From Catenovulum sp. 2E275 (GTDB lineage: Bacteria > Pseudomonadota > Gammaproteobacteria > Enterobacterales > Alteromonadaceae), in the NCBI RefSeq assembly GCF_025515275.1, contig NZ_JAOPFU010000002.1:207418-271417 (forward strand): DNA of 64,000 nt. The letters run 5' to 3'. Under the pieces are notes generated by a model. It made no database searches, was not told the DNA's origin, and saw only the letters and a program-made list of their open reading frames with translations. The position numbers and the translations under genes were made by a program. Positions 27,029 to 37,436 of this stretch are shown in pieces (position 1 is the stretch's first letter; each line of letters opens with the position of its first letter).

Positions 27029-27690
27029 ACTAACTCCTGTATATTGTTAACACTTAGAATATATCCGTCTAATGCCATAGGTTGTTTGATTGAATGCGGA
27101 TTGACATCAACATCAATTAAATTATTACTGTCCTGACTGAGCTTAAAAAAAGCTTTACGGCCAATATCGGCAAGCAACATAACGGTATCGCTGCGACAAG
27201 CCACTTGTTCGACTAAAATTTGTAGTTCATTTTTAGTTTGCTGGTCGTAACAAATATCAGAGGCAACAATTAAATCGATATGATCAAGCTTTTGCTCGGT
27301 AATTTGATTAATCCGGATGGTTTGGCTGCCAACACTGGCCTGATTACGTTTAGCCAGCATTTGCTGAAATGGTTTTACATTTTTATCTAGGTCACTGGCG
27401 ATAACTTGAGCATTAAAATGTTTACTTAGAAATACACTTAACGCGCCCCAGCCTGCACCAATTTCAAGTACATTGAGTGAGCGTTTAAGTGATAGCTTTG
27501 ACAATAAATCCATTAATAAAAAATTAGACTGCCAGACTTTTGAGCCAAAACATTCTGGTTCAAATCCGGCAGATTTAATATCGTCAACAGCTTCATGGTT
27601 GGGCTTAACGATATTGACACCGTAAGCCCAAAAATGATCCTGACTACCTTTAATTTTTGTTGTTTTATACTGCGGTTGGGGCGTCAAGCG
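27022..27690 (-). CDS. Class I SAM-dependent methyltransferase
   Basis: 222 residues if started at the TTG at 27690, which has GGAG six bases upstream; the longest frame begins at a TTG at 27720 without a ribosome site. Motif I is VLEIGAGWGALSVFLSKHF, followed by VIASDLD (motif II) and DLIVASDICYD (post-I region). The layout is that of METTL21/ETFB-lysine-methyltransferase-like protein methyltransferases (FWAYGVNIVKPN, SKVWQSNFLLMDLL). The substrate is unknown. The start lies inside the end of the ask gene, so translation is probably coupled. Confidence 0.75.
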   Translation of the reverse strand, partial: RLTPQPQYKTTKIKGSQDHFWAYGVNIVKPNHEAVDDIKSAGFEPECFGSKVWQSNFLLMDLLSKLSLKRSLNVLEIGAGWGALSVFLSKHFNAQVIASDLDKNVKPFQQMLAKRNQASVGSQTIRINQITEQKLDHIDLIVASDICYDQQTKNELQILVEQVACRSDTVMLLADIGRKAFFKLSQDSNNLIDVDVNPHSIKQPMALDGYILSVNNIQELVC

Positions 27691-29128
27691 TAACTCCGGC
27701 AAAAGCGTTTTCAGATTCAACTAAATGCTTATGCAGTGCAACCACTGCTGATTCAAAATGTTTTTCATCTAATACAAATTGAATATCAACCTGACGCATT
27801 GACTGATGCAGCGCCTGAATACTAATGCCCTGCTCGGCAATTGCCGCTACAGCTCTGGCTAACATACCGGCTTCTTGCATATCGCTACCAATTGCCGACA
27901 CAATACATACTTTACGCACATTCACTTCAGCTTCAGGGAAGTGTTTTTCAAGTAAGGTTTGTAAGCGTTTAGCTTTTTTAAGATTACAGCTTAAATAATG
28001 GGTAATACTATTTGCCGTCACATCTTTACTCACCATTTGCATTTTCAGCTCATGGATTAAATCTAACGTTTTACGGTCAAACGCATCAACCTGCCCCATC
28101 ATATCCTGATCAAACAACTCAAATGCATAAACCTTTTCACGCCCGGCAATAATCTCAACTTTAGGTTTATCACTAATATAAGTTGACGTAATTAATGTCC
28201 CTTTATGCTCAGGTTCAAACGTATTTTTAACTCGCAGTGGAATCTCTGACTGACGTAACCCTTTAGCGGCTCTTGGGTGAATAGCTTCCATTCCTAAATT
28301 CGCTAACTGATCAGCCACGTCATAATTTGTTAAGCCAATCGGCACAACTTTATCTAAACCAACCAGTTTAGGATCAGCACTACTTAAATGATATTCTTTA
28401 TGAATAACCGCTTCTTTAGCTTTGGTTAATACCGCAATTCGGCTAAATGTCATTTCACTATAACCACGATCAAAGGTTGCCATTAAACCTTTTTCACTAT
28501 GACAATAACCCGTTGCAATAGGTAAACATTTAGATAAATCCAGTGACCAGAATTTTTCTTTGATTAACTCATCCATATCAACTGCTTTGTCGATATCCCA
28601 ACCGGTTAAATCAACAAAAACCGCATTAATCCCTTCTTTTTGTAATAAATGAGTCAAATTAAAGGCACTATGCGCTTCACCAATGCTGGCTAACATTTCA
28701 CGTACTTTTAATAAATGGTCGGCAATTTCAAAATGACCATGCTGACATAAGCTGCTTAAATCTGACAATACACGCTCGGCATCGGTTAAACGGCGTAAAA
28801 TAAATTTATCGGCTTTTTCTTTTAATGCGCTGTCGTCACCAAACAGTTCTGAGTTGATGCTCAGCATTTTGTCTTTTACCAAGCCAAAAGCTTCAATCCA
28901 TGATTGATCTTCTTCCGCTAAAGCAAAACGGCCATAAATACCCGGCTCAGCTGTTTTTTTATGTTCTAATAATAAATTAGTTAAACCACCATAAGCTGAT
29001 ACCACAAAAACCCTTTGGTATGGGTTTTTTAACAGCTTGTTTAACATAATATTATCCCGTACCGCAGGATAATCGCTCATCGACGTACCGCCGATTTTTT
29101 CAACCGTGTGATTATTTGAAGTTGTCAT
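27665..29128 (-). CDS. ask: Ectoine-pathway aspartokinase
   Basis: 487 residues. It makes beta-aspartyl phosphate from aspartate, the first step to ectoine. The N-terminal VEKIGGTSMSDYPAVRDNI kinase motif and the internal FDRGYSEMTFSRIAVLTKA match the Ask_Ect group that is encoded with ectABC, and the C-terminal ACT domains (about 330-480, VCIVSAIGSDMQEAGMLARA) are shorter in regulatory features than in LysC. It follows ectC after a 110-base gap that contains a hairpin (29186-29211). Confidence 0.93.
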   Translation of the reverse strand: MTTSNNHTVEKIGGTSMSDYPAVRDNIMLNKLLKNPYQRVFVVSAYGGLTNLLLEHKKTAEPGIYGRFALAEEDQSWIEAFGLVKDKMLSINSELFGDDSALKEKADKFILRRLTDAERVLSDLSSLCQHGHFEIADHLLKVREMLASIGEAHSAFNLTHLLQKEGINAVFVDLTGWDIDKAVDMDELIKEKFWSLDLSKCLPIATGYCHSEKGLMATFDRGYSEMTFSRIAVLTKAKEAVIHKEYHLSSADPKLVGLDKVVPIGLTNYDVADQLANLGMEAIHPRAAKGLRQSEIPLRVKNTFEPEHKGTLITSTYISDKPKVEIIAGREKVYAFELFDQDMMGQVDAFDRKTLDLIHELKMQMVSKDVTANSITHYLSCNLKKAKRLQTLLEKHFPEAEVNVRKVCIVSAIGSDMQEAGMLARAVAAIAEQGISIQALHQSMRQVDIQFVLDEKHFESAVVALHKHLVESENAFAGVTLDAPTAV

Positions 29129-29185
29129 AATATTTATTCTGTAAATTAGCTAAATTAAAGTTTTGATTGAGAAATAAAGTAAGTT

Positions 29186-29211
29186 GCAGGCATATAAAAT
29201 AATATACCTGC
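29186..29211 (-). terminator. Hairpin between ectC and ask
   Basis: GCAGGTATAT and ATATGCCTGC pair on the minus strand around six A/T bases. No U-run follows directly, so it may attenuate or process the transcript rather than end it. Confidence 0.4.
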
Positions 29212-29238
29212 TTTTTAGGAGGGTGTTTAAGCCGTTGC

Positions 29239-29640
29239 TTAGTTACCGCCAACTTCTTCGGCTTCAAGCGGGTATGCACCCGTTGCATCATGAACTTCTT
29301 TGCCGTTTAGCGGTGGATTAAATACACAGGCCATTTTCATTTCCTGAGTTGCACGCAGGATATGTTTATCATGTTTGTCTAATAAATAGATAACACCCGG
29401 CTCAATTGGATGGATTTCACCCGTTGCTAAATCTTCAATCGAACCTTCACCAGAAATACAATAAACTGACTCTAAATGGTTTTGATAATGTAATGGCAAT
29501 TCCGCATCACGGAAAATAGTCGTGATATGAAATGAAAAGCCCATATTGTCATTTTTTAAACATAAACGAGTGCTATCCCAACCTTCGCTTACAATTTTAC
29601 GATCTGTTTTTTCTGCGTCTTGTAGTTTTCTAACAATCAT
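29239..29640 (-). CDS. ectC: L-ectoine synthase
   Basis: 133 residues, a cupin. It cyclises N-gamma-acetyl-diaminobutyrate to ectoine. [63 protein letters not shown] (metal ligand Glu and the iron-site region) and the C-terminal [19 protein letters not shown] are all canonical. It starts 10 bases after ectB. Confidence 0.98.
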   Translation of the reverse strand: MIVRKLQDAEKTDRKIVSEGWDSTRLCLKNDNMGFSFHITTIFRDAELPLHYQNHLESVYCISGEGSIEDLATGEIHPIEPGVIYLLDKHDKHILRATQEMKMACVFNPPLNGKEVHDATGAYPLEAEEVGGN

Positions 29641-29650
29641 TATTTACACC

Positions 29651-30922
29651 TTAACTTGCTAATTTAAGTTCTGTTTTAAATTCTTCGGCAATCGCCTCTA
29701 GTAAAGTATCTAACCCTTGAGTTAAATCTTCTTTGCTAATCGTTAACGGACAAAAACATTTAACGATTTGTCCTTGATTACCTGCCGTTTCAATCACTAA
29801 ACCTTTTTTAAAGGCACTGGCTGTAACTCTGTCAGCAATTTCACCGTTTCTAAATTCAATGCCCTGCATCATACCGCGGCCTTTAACTCTGGCATGAGTA
29901 ACGCCTAATTCATCGGCAACCGTTTGGAAATATTCGCGCACAATAGCTGATTTTTGCGCGATTTCTTGTTCAAAGTTTTGATCTGCCCAATACTGTTTTA
30001 ATGCAGCCGTAGCAGTAATAAATGCATGGTTATTACCACGGAAAGTACCGTTATGTTCGCCCGGAGCCCATTCATCCAGCTCAGGTTTTAATAAAACAAT
30101 CGCCATTGGCAAACCAAAACCACTTAATGATTTTGACAAAGTCACAATATCTGGCTTAATGCCTGATTCTTCAAAGCTAAAAAATGTACCGGTTCGGCCA
30201 CAGCCAGCTTGAATATCATCCACAATTAATAAAGCACCGTGCTTTTTCGCAAGCGCTTGTAAACCTTGCAGCCATTCATTGGTCGCAACATTTAACCCAC
30301 CTTCACCCTGTACTGTTTCCACAATAAACGCAGCTGGCGCATCAATACCACTGGATGGATCGGATAATTGTTTATCAATCATTTTTAAGGTATCGGCGTT
30401 GTAACCGTAATAACCGCAATAAGGCATACGGGTTACACCCGATAACGGAATACTGGCACCGCCTCTATGATGCTGATTACCGGTCGCGGCAACAGCACCT
30501 AAAGTCACGCCATGAAAACCATTAGTGAACGAAATAATATTCGTTCGGCCTGTTACTTTACGAGCCAGCTTTAAAGCAGCTTCAACCGCATTAGCCCCTG
30601 TTGGACCGGTAAACTGAACTTTAAAATCTAAACCTCTTGGTTTAAATATCACTGACTGCAAAGTATCTAAAAACTCTGCTTTTGCTTTAGTATGCATATC
30701 AAGACCATGCGTGATCCCGTCTTGCATAATGTAATCAACTAAAGCCTCTTTTAACTCTGGTTGATTATGACCATAGTTTAACGAACCGGCACCCGCCAAA
30801 AAATCAAGGTATTGGTCACCTGATTCGGTATATAAATGTGCGCCTTGTGCTCGGTTAAACGTCACTGGGAACGAATTGGCATAACACTGAACGTTAGATT
30901 CCATCTGTTTGAAAATATTCAT
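29651..30922 (-). CDS. ectB: Diaminobutyrate-2-oxoglutarate transaminase
   Basis: 423 residues, class III PLP aminotransferase that makes L-2,4-diaminobutyrate from aspartate semialdehyde. Landmarks are [53 protein letters not shown] with the PLP-contacting Asp, and the Schiff-base lysine in [16 protein letters not shown]. It lies 12 bases after ectA. Confidence 0.98.
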   Translation of the reverse strand: MNIFKQMESNVQCYANSFPVTFNRAQGAHLYTESGDQYLDFLAGAGSLNYGHNQPELKEALVDYIMQDGITHGLDMHTKAKAEFLDTLQSVIFKPRGLDFKVQFTGPTGANAVEAALKLARKVTGRTNIISFTNGFHGVTLGAVAATGNQHHRGGASIPLSGVTRMPYCGYYGYNADTLKMIDKQLSDPSSGIDAPAAFIVETVQGEGGLNVATNEWLQGLQALAKKHGALLIVDDIQAGCGRTGTFFSFEESGIKPDIVTLSKSLSGFGLPMAIVLLKPELDEWAPGEHNGTFRGNNHAFITATAALKQYWADQNFEQEIAQKSAIVREYFQTVADELGVTHARVKGRGMMQGIEFRNGEIADRVTASAFKKGLVIETAGNQGQIVKCFCPLTISKEDLTQGLDTLLEAIAEEFKTELKLAS

Positions 30923-30934
30923 AACTTTCCTCTA

Positions 30935-31507
30935 TTACAGTTTAATTTTTTGCAACTGTTCTGCTGCTATAGGTCCAATTGTAAATAAATACTCGGTATT
31001 GTGTTTACCGCCAAAATGTACTTCTTTTGAAAACATTACCGACTCAACACAATCTGTTTCAAAACCTTCGGCTAACTTTTGGAATACCCGGCGAGAAGCC
31101 AAGTTATCCGCAGTAATTGTGGTTTCAACAAAACGTGTGGCGCTGCACTGGCGCTGAGCTAATAAAAACATCAGCATGCGTTGTGCTAATGCACAGCCAC
31201 GCGCTTTTTCTGATACAGCCATTTGCCAAATAAATAAATTTTGTGGCTGTTTTGGCTCTATATAGGCAGATACCCAACCGACAATCTCGCCATTTAATTC
31301 AGCTACAACACAAGTGTCTGAAAAATGCGAACACTGTAATAAGTTGCAGTAGGCTGAGTTAGTATCGAGTGGCGGGCAAGCTGCAATTAATTGGTTAATT
31401 GCAAAACCATCTTCAGACACCGGATGCCTGAAACTAATCTCTCCTTTGTTTTCAGTTGCAGGAGTTACAACTTTGCTCTGATTATTAATCAAAATGAGTT
31501 CACCCAT
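30935..31507 (-). CDS. ectA: Diaminobutyrate acetyltransferase
   Basis: 190 residues, GNAT fold. It acetylates the gamma-amino group of L-2,4-diaminobutyrate with acetyl-CoA. PLDTNSAYCNLLQCSHFSDTCVVAE and the acetyl-CoA loop AVSEKARGCALAQRMLMFLL are characteristic of EctA. It is the first gene of ectABC-ask; the promoter faces an EctR-type regulator gene across the 100-base gap. Confidence 0.97.
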   Translation of the reverse strand: MGELILINNQSKVVTPATENKGEISFRHPVSEDGFAINQLIAACPPLDTNSAYCNLLQCSHFSDTCVVAELNGEIVGWVSAYIEPKQPQNLFIWQMAVSEKARGCALAQRMLMFLLAQRQCSATRFVETTITADNLASRRVFQKLAEGFETDCVESVMFSKEVHFGGKHNTEYLFTIGPIAAEQLQKIKL

Positions 31508-31539
31508 TTAATTTTTCGACATTAAAATTATTTTGATGT

Positions 31540-31572
31540 CTAAATAATTATTTATATAGTACACTAAATAAT
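31540..31572. promoter_or_regulatory. Repeated CTAAATAAT boxes in the ectA/cheW-like gap
   Basis: CTAAATAAT occurs at 31540-31548 and again at 31564-31572, with a TATTTA...TAAATA inverted repeat between them. It sits where the ectA promoter should be, so it is a candidate operator for the EctR-type MarR protein encoded at 32059. The region is very AT-rich, so chance repeats are possible. Confidence 0.4.
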
Positions 31573-31607
31573 ATACAAATTTCCAGTTTAATATTTTTGA
31601 TAGTTTT

Positions 31608-32051
31608 ATGAACAATAAATGGTTCTCGTTTTTTATTGGCAACGAAAGGTACTGCGCCAATATATCAGACATAAAAGAGGTTTTACCTTATAGAGAGGCA
31701 AATCCCTTTCCTGGCTCAGATGAAAATACTGAGGGGATTTTAAGTATAAGAGGCGAGATATTAACTATATTGAATGGCGATCAAATATTTAGTTGTGAAA
31801 ACATTACACCTAAAAACAATATCATTATTATTGAGGATGAGTCAGAAAATAGACTGGGTATCACCATAGATAATATTGATGAAATTATAGAGTTTGAATT
31901 AAAACAAATCGAAAGCTCAGATAATCAATCTAATGATCTGGTGCTGGGCACAGTAAATACTCATGGTCATTTATTTGTTGTTTTAAATTTCAAAGCCTTA
32001 ATAGCAATTCAACAAGGTTTGAATTCAAAAGTTTCAACCGACGAAAACTAG
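31608..32051 (+). CDS. Stand-alone CheW-like domain protein
   Basis: 147 residues, one CheW fold: MNNKWFSFFIGNERYCANISDIKEVLPYREANPFPGSDENTEGILSIRGEILTILNGDQIF covers the usual start, the I-x-EV segment and the GILSIRGEI motif that CheW uses to bind CheA and receptors. It is divergent from ectA and 7 bases upstream of the MarR gene, away from the chemosensory operon at 45-51 kb, which has its own CheW. The function with the ectoine system is unknown; it may instead be a coincidental neighbour. Confidence 0.85.
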   Translation: MNNKWFSFFIGNERYCANISDIKEVLPYREANPFPGSDENTEGILSIRGEILTILNGDQIFSCENITPKNNIIIIEDESENRLGITIDNIDEIIEFELKQIESSDNQSNDLVLGTVNTHGHLFVVLNFKALIAIQQGLNSKVSTDEN

Positions 32052-32058
32052 GATTATA

Positions 32059-32619
32059 ATGGCGTTCATTTCTAATACAGATCTGGATTTAACTTTGGCA
32101 AATAACGAACCAATTGAAGCAGTGTTAATTACATTACGCAGATTAATCAGAGCAACTGACTTACATTCAAAACAACTTGTAAAAACAGCCGGCATTACTG
32201 CGCCACAGTTATTATTGCTAAAAGCAATTCATGATCGAGGCGAAGTCACCATTGGCGAAATCGCAAATGAGATCAGTTTAAGTCAAGCAACTGTTACTAC
32301 TATTTTAGACCGGCTGGAAAAGCGTGAATTGGTTTTTAGAGCACGATCTAATCAAGATAAACGTAAAGTGCATGCTTATTTAACCGATGCAGGCCGAGAT
32401 TTATTGCAAAATGCACCACTGCCGTTGCAAGAACATTTTATTCGCCAGTTTAAAGACTTAAAAGATTGGGAACAAACCATGATTTTGTCGTCTTTACAAC
32501 GTGTTGTACAAATGATGGATGCCCAACATTTAGATGCAGCGCCCATGCTCGAAATTGGCGATTTAGACAGAAATACGCCAGAAAAATATTCAGAGACTAA
32601 CTTAGATCATAAAAAATAG
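32059..32619 (+). CDS. ectR: MarR family transcriptional regulator, EctR-type
   Basis: 186 residues with a winged helix-turn-helix: ITAPQLLLLKAIHDRGEVTIGEIANEISLSQATVTTILDRLEKRELVFRARSNQDKRKVHAYLTDAG, the MarR DNA-binding and wing segments. The position, divergent from and close to ectABC, matches EctR repressors of ectoine operons in methylotrophs and halophiles. AGGA precedes the ATG. The last about 25 residues are an acidic tail. Confidence 0.82.
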   Translation: MAFISNTDLDLTLANNEPIEAVLITLRRLIRATDLHSKQLVKTAGITAPQLLLLKAIHDRGEVTIGEIANEISLSQATVTTILDRLEKRELVFRARSNQDKRKVHAYLTDAGRDLLQNAPLPLQEHFIRQFKDLKDWEQTMILSSLQRVVQMMDAQHLDAAPMLEIGDLDRNTPEKYSETNLDHKK

Positions 32620-32819
32620 TGATTATAGCTAAAATTAATATCGCTTTAATCGACTGACGATTGTTATTTGTTGATCAATCTTTTATCTTTGTTCTACTTT
32701 TTATTCACTCTCGCTTGTTTTGTAAATCGGTTGTGTATACCTAAACCTTTTTAGGTACAAACCAACCCAAAAAACAAGCTATCTTTGAATATCTGTTCAA
32801 CCATTCTATGGAGAATACA

Positions 32820-33758
32820 ATGAAAGTTGCTGTTATCGGTGCTGCTGGTGGTATTGGTCAGGCTTTGGGTCTGTTACTTAAATTAAACTTACCTGCAGGT
32901 TCAAAATTAAGCTTATATGATATTGCCCCTGTTACTCCAGGTGTAGCTAAAGATTTAAGCCACATTCCTACTGATGTGGAAGTAACTGGTTTTGCCGGTG
33001 AAGATTGCACGCCAGCACTTGAAGGTGCGGATGTTGTTTTAATTTCTGCTGGTGTTGCTCGTAAGCCAGGTATGGATCGTTCTGATTTATTCAACATTAA
33101 TGCTGGTATTATTAAAACATTAGCAGGCAAAGTTGCAGAAACTTGTCCAAAAGCTTTATTAGGTATTATTACTAACCCAGTCAATACAACTGTGCCAATT
33201 GCGGCTGAAGTATTGAAAAAAGCAGGTGTGTACGATCCTAAGCGTTTATTTGGTGTAACGACATTAGATGTTATCCGCGCAGAAACTTTTGTTGCAGAAG
33301 CTAAAGGCAAATCAACTCAAGACATTCATGTAGATGTAATTGGCGGCCATAGCGGTGTAACTATTTTACCTTTATTGTCTCAAATTGATGGCGTTGAATT
33401 CTCTGATGACGAAATTGCTAGCTTAACAACTCGTATCCAAAATGCAGGCACTGAAGTTGTAGAAGCTAAAGCTGGTGGCGGTTCAGCAACTTTATCTATG
33501 GGTCAAGCAGCAGCACGTTTTGGTTTGTCTTTAATTAAAGGCTTAACTGGCGAAGACGTGATTGAGTGTGCGTATGTTCAAGGTCAGGGCGCTAATGCAC
33601 CTTTCTTTGCTCAACCAGTTAAATTAGGTAAAGATGGTGTTGAAGCCATTTTAGATTATGGTTCATTAAGCGCATTTGAACAAAAAGCCTTAGACGATAT
33701 GTTACCAACTTTAATCGGTGACATTGAAAAAGGTGTTGAGTTTGGTCAAGCAGAATAA
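32820..33758 (+). CDS. mdh: NAD-dependent malate dehydrogenase
   Basis: 312 residues from the ATG at 32820 (GGAG six bases upstream). NAD motif [16 protein letters not shown], substrate arginines in [16 protein letters not shown], catalytic histidine in [13 protein letters not shown] and the C-terminal [19 protein letters not shown] all agree with the 311-312 residue gammaproteobacterial enzyme of the TCA cycle. Strong consensus suggests high expression; it is monocistronic. Confidence 0.98.
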   Translation: MKVAVIGAAGGIGQALGLLLKLNLPAGSKLSLYDIAPVTPGVAKDLSHIPTDVEVTGFAGEDCTPALEGADVVLISAGVARKPGMDRSDLFNINAGIIKTLAGKVAETCPKALLGIITNPVNTTVPIAAEVLKKAGVYDPKRLFGVTTLDVIRAETFVAEAKGKSTQDIHVDVIGGHSGVTILPLLSQIDGVEFSDDEIASLTTRIQNAGTEVVEAKAGGGSATLSMGQAAARFGLSLIKGLTGEDVIECAYVQGQGANAPFFAQPVKLGKDGVEAILDYGSLSAFEQKALDDMLPTLIGDIEKGVEFGQAE

Positions 33759-33778
33759 GCTTAATTGATCTCAAAACT

Positions 33779-33806
33779 AAAAAAGCGGCATTAGCCGCTT
33801 TTTTTG
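33779..33806 (+). terminator. mdh terminator
   Basis: AAAGCGGC and GCCGCTTT pair around ATTA, followed by TTTTTG: a classical intrinsic terminator 20 bases after the mdh stop. Confidence 0.92.
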
Positions 33807-33860
33807 TCTTAACTATTTTTTAGGTTTATAAGCTAAAAGCTATCTTTGAGTAGGATTAAT

Positions 33861-34058
33861 TAACCTCGACTCTGGATAAGAAGTTAGCTAAAGCCTTAAA
33901 TTTATTGGTTTTTAGTTTAAGTTCGTTTCTAGTGAGGGATTTTTTCTGAGAACAAGGCGAATTTGCGTACGTAATAGCTGGCTATTACTAGCGAATTCAA
34001 CGCTGTTATCGGGGAAAATAACCACTAGAAAGCAATTTGTTATCCAGAGTTGAGGTTA
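33861..34058. mobile_element. MITE-like element with hairpin structure
   Basis: A 198-base non-coding element bounded by terminal inverted repeats: TAACCTCGACTCTGGATAA at 33861-33879 and TTATCCAGAGTTGAGGTTA at 34040-34058 (one mismatch in 19). Inside lie further nested complementary arms: TTTCTAGTG with CACTAGAAA, GGGATTTTTTCT with a GGGGAAAATAACC arm, and a nearly perfect inner stem around GTAATAGCTGGCTATTAC. The right repeat supplies the last three bases of ispB, its TAA stop. No transposase is inside and no clear target duplication was found. Confidence 0.7.
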
Positions 34059-35027
34059 GTTATCACGCTTCACAGACAGCCAAGCTAAACTGGCTAAAGC
34101 AGCTTTGTAATCTGAATCCGGCAACACAGCTAACGCATCTACCGCCATTTGTGCATGTTTTTCAGCCTGAGCATAAGTGTAATCTAAAGATTGAGTTTGC
34201 TTGATAATCGCTAATACGTCTTCTAATTTATCTAACCCATCACCTTGCTCAATAACCTGACGAATTAATAAAACTTGCTCTGCATTACCATGTGCCATCG
34301 CATGAATTAAAGGTAAAGTGGGTTTTCCCTCAGCTAAATCATCACCGACATTTTTGCCCAAGGCGTCAGAGTTACCAGCATAATCTAACCAGTCATCCAT
34401 TAACTGAAAAGCGGTGCCTAAATATCGGCCATAATCCGCCATCGCGTTTTCAATGTCTTTAGGCTGATCGGCAATAACAGCAGCGAGTTGAGTCGCAGCT
34501 TCAAATAACTTGGCTGTTTTACTGTAAATTACATCCATATAAATACTTTCTGTTGCGTCAGGGTTATTACAATTCATTAATTGTAAAACTTCCCCTTCTG
34601 CAATCACATTAGTCGCGTTAGAAAGCACTTGCATGATTTGCATACGCTCAAGCGAAACCATCATTTGAAATGAGCGGGTATATAAAAAGTCACCAACCAA
34701 TACAGATGCCTGATTGCCAAATAAAGCATTAGCCGTATCTCGGCCTCGTCTTTTCATTGATTCATCTACAACATCGTCATGTAATAAAGTAGCAGTATGA
34801 ATAAACTCAATAATTGCGGCTAAAGTAATATGTTGTTCGGCCTGATAATTAAGTGCCCGGGCAGCTAAAGTCGTAATGAGGGGGCGAATGCGTTTACCAC
34901 CACTGTTGACTATATAAAAACCGAGTTGTTGGATTAAAGCGACATCGCTTTGAAGCTGTCCTGCTATTACCTGATTTACGGCTCGCATATCCGGCTCTGC
35001 GAGTGATTTGATCTCTGTCAGCAACAT
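34056..35027 (-). CDS. ispB: Octaprenyl diphosphate synthase
   Basis: 323 residues, the same length as the E. coli protein. It builds the ubiquinone side chain by chain elongation with isopentenyl diphosphate. Both aspartate-rich motifs are present: LLHDDVVDESMKRRG and QLMDDWLDYAGN, with the GGKRIRPL segment upstream. It is divergent from rplU, as usual. The TAA stop lies inside the right terminal repeat of the MITE-like element; the C-terminal residues KRDN are still family-like. Confidence 0.96.
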   Translation of the reverse strand: MLLTEIKSLAEPDMRAVNQVIAGQLQSDVALIQQLGFYIVNSGGKRIRPLITTLAARALNYQAEQHITLAAIIEFIHTATLLHDDVVDESMKRRGRDTANALFGNQASVLVGDFLYTRSFQMMVSLERMQIMQVLSNATNVIAEGEVLQLMNCNNPDATESIYMDVIYSKTAKLFEAATQLAAVIADQPKDIENAMADYGRYLGTAFQLMDDWLDYAGNSDALGKNVGDDLAEGKPTLPLIHAMAHGNAEQVLLIRQVIEQGDGLDKLEDVLAIIKQTQSLDYTYAQAEKHAQMAVDALAVLPDSDYKAALASLAWLSVKRDN

Positions 35028-35334
35028 GAATAAATAAAAAGTTAAAGTTGTATATCTCTATTAATCGACTAATTCTACACAATTTTTTTACTAAATGATG
35101 CATTTTAACACGATAGATTGTTAGATTTATCATTTAAATTACCGTTTTAGAGCTGAATACTTAGAAATAAATTTTAAAAATCAATTTCTTAGCCTAAAAA
35201 CATTTTACTTATAATTATTTGTAATTGCTCATTTTTTTACCATTTATTGGCTTTAAATCTTATTCTTCAACTAGCTAAAATAGCGCCTTAAAATTAACTT
35301 GATCAGAATTCAATCAATTAAAGTGAATTTAGGC

Positions 35335-35363
35335 TTGCGATCTCTACAGGCTTGGCGTAGAAT
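35335..35363 (+). promoter_or_regulatory. Sigma-70 promoter of rplU-rpmA
   Basis: TTGCGA (35335-35340), a 17-base spacer and TAGAAT (35358-35363) form a good -35/-10 pair. Transcription would start near 35370, giving a leader of about 75 bases before rplU. The rest of the 35028-35445 gap is AT-rich with no other feature I can name. Confidence 0.7.
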
Positions 35364-35445
35364 TCGCGCCCTGTTTTGAAGAATTGTACGTCTTGTTTAT
35401 TATTAAAATAATAAGGCGTCATAGATATAGTGAGCGGAGTAAAAT

Positions 35446-35757
35446 ATGTACGCGGTTTTCCAAAGTGGTGGTAAACAACACCGTGTAGCCGAAGGTCAAA
35501 CCGTTCGCCTAGAGAAAGTAGAACTTGAAGCAGGCGCTTCAATCGAGTTCTCTGAAGTTCTTTTAATCTCTAATGGCGAAGACATTAAGATTGGTGCACC
35601 TTACGTAGACGGCGGCAAAGTAACAGCAGAAGTTGTTAGTCATGGTCGTGGTGAGAAAGTTAAGATTGTTAAATTCAGACGTCGTAAGCATTCTCGCAAA
35701 CAAGCAGGTCACCGTCAGTGGTTTACTGAAGTTAAAATCACTGGCATCAGCGCTTAA
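35446..35757 (+). CDS. rplU: Ribosomal protein L21
   Basis: 103 residues, [30 protein letters not shown], typical size and C-terminal basic [23 protein letters not shown] motif. It binds 23S rRNA domain II. It is followed by rpmA after 19 bases. Confidence 0.98.
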   Translation: MYAVFQSGGKQHRVAEGQTVRLEKVELEAGASIEFSEVLLISNGEDIKIGAPYVDGGKVTAEVVSHGRGEKVKIVKFRRRKHSRKQAGHRQWFTEVKITGISA

Positions 35758-35776
35758 TTTTTAGGAGACTTAACCA

Positions 35777-36034
35777 ATGGCACATAAAAAGGCAGCAGGT
35801 AGTACTCGAAATGGTCGTGATTCAGAAAGCAAACGCTTAGGTGTTAAGCGTTTCGGTGGCGAATCAGTATTAGCGGGTAACATTCTTGTTCGTCAACGTG
35901 GTACCAAGTTCCACGCTGGTACAAACGTTGGCATCGGTAAAGACCACACTTTATTTGCTTTATCTGACGGTAAAGTAAAATTTGAAGTTAAAGGTCCTCA
36001 AAATCGTAAATTTATCAGCATCGAAGCTGCTTAA
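35777..36034 (+). CDS. rpmA: Ribosomal protein L27
   Basis: 85 residues, [28 protein letters not shown], the conserved N-terminus that reaches the peptidyl transferase centre, and [26 protein letters not shown] lies just upstream. Confidence 0.98.
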   Translation: MAHKKAAGSTRNGRDSESKRLGVKRFGGESVLAGNILVRQRGTKFHAGTNVGIGKDHTLFALSDGKVKFEVKGPQNRKFISIEAA

Positions 36035-36060
36035 TTTTTGCGAGAGCCAAAAAATTCAAG

Positions 36061-36086
36061 AAAACCCCGCTTTAGCGGGGTTTTTT
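36061..36086 (+). terminator. rplU-rpmA terminator
   Basis: AAAACCCCGC and GCGGGGTTTT pair around TTTA, followed by TTTATTT: a strong intrinsic terminator after rpmA. Confidence 0.94.
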
Positions 36087-36211
36087 ATTTGTACAGCTAA
36101 TACTAAGTCACATCCATTTAGGTATTTACACTTTATATTTATTAGTTTTCTAACTTAGTCTAACTAGTTATCAGTTATCTCCCTTCTCGCGTTATAATAG
36201 CTAATATCTAG

Positions 36212-37423
<1,212 letters not shown>

Positions 37424-37436
37424 CTAAGGACAATTT

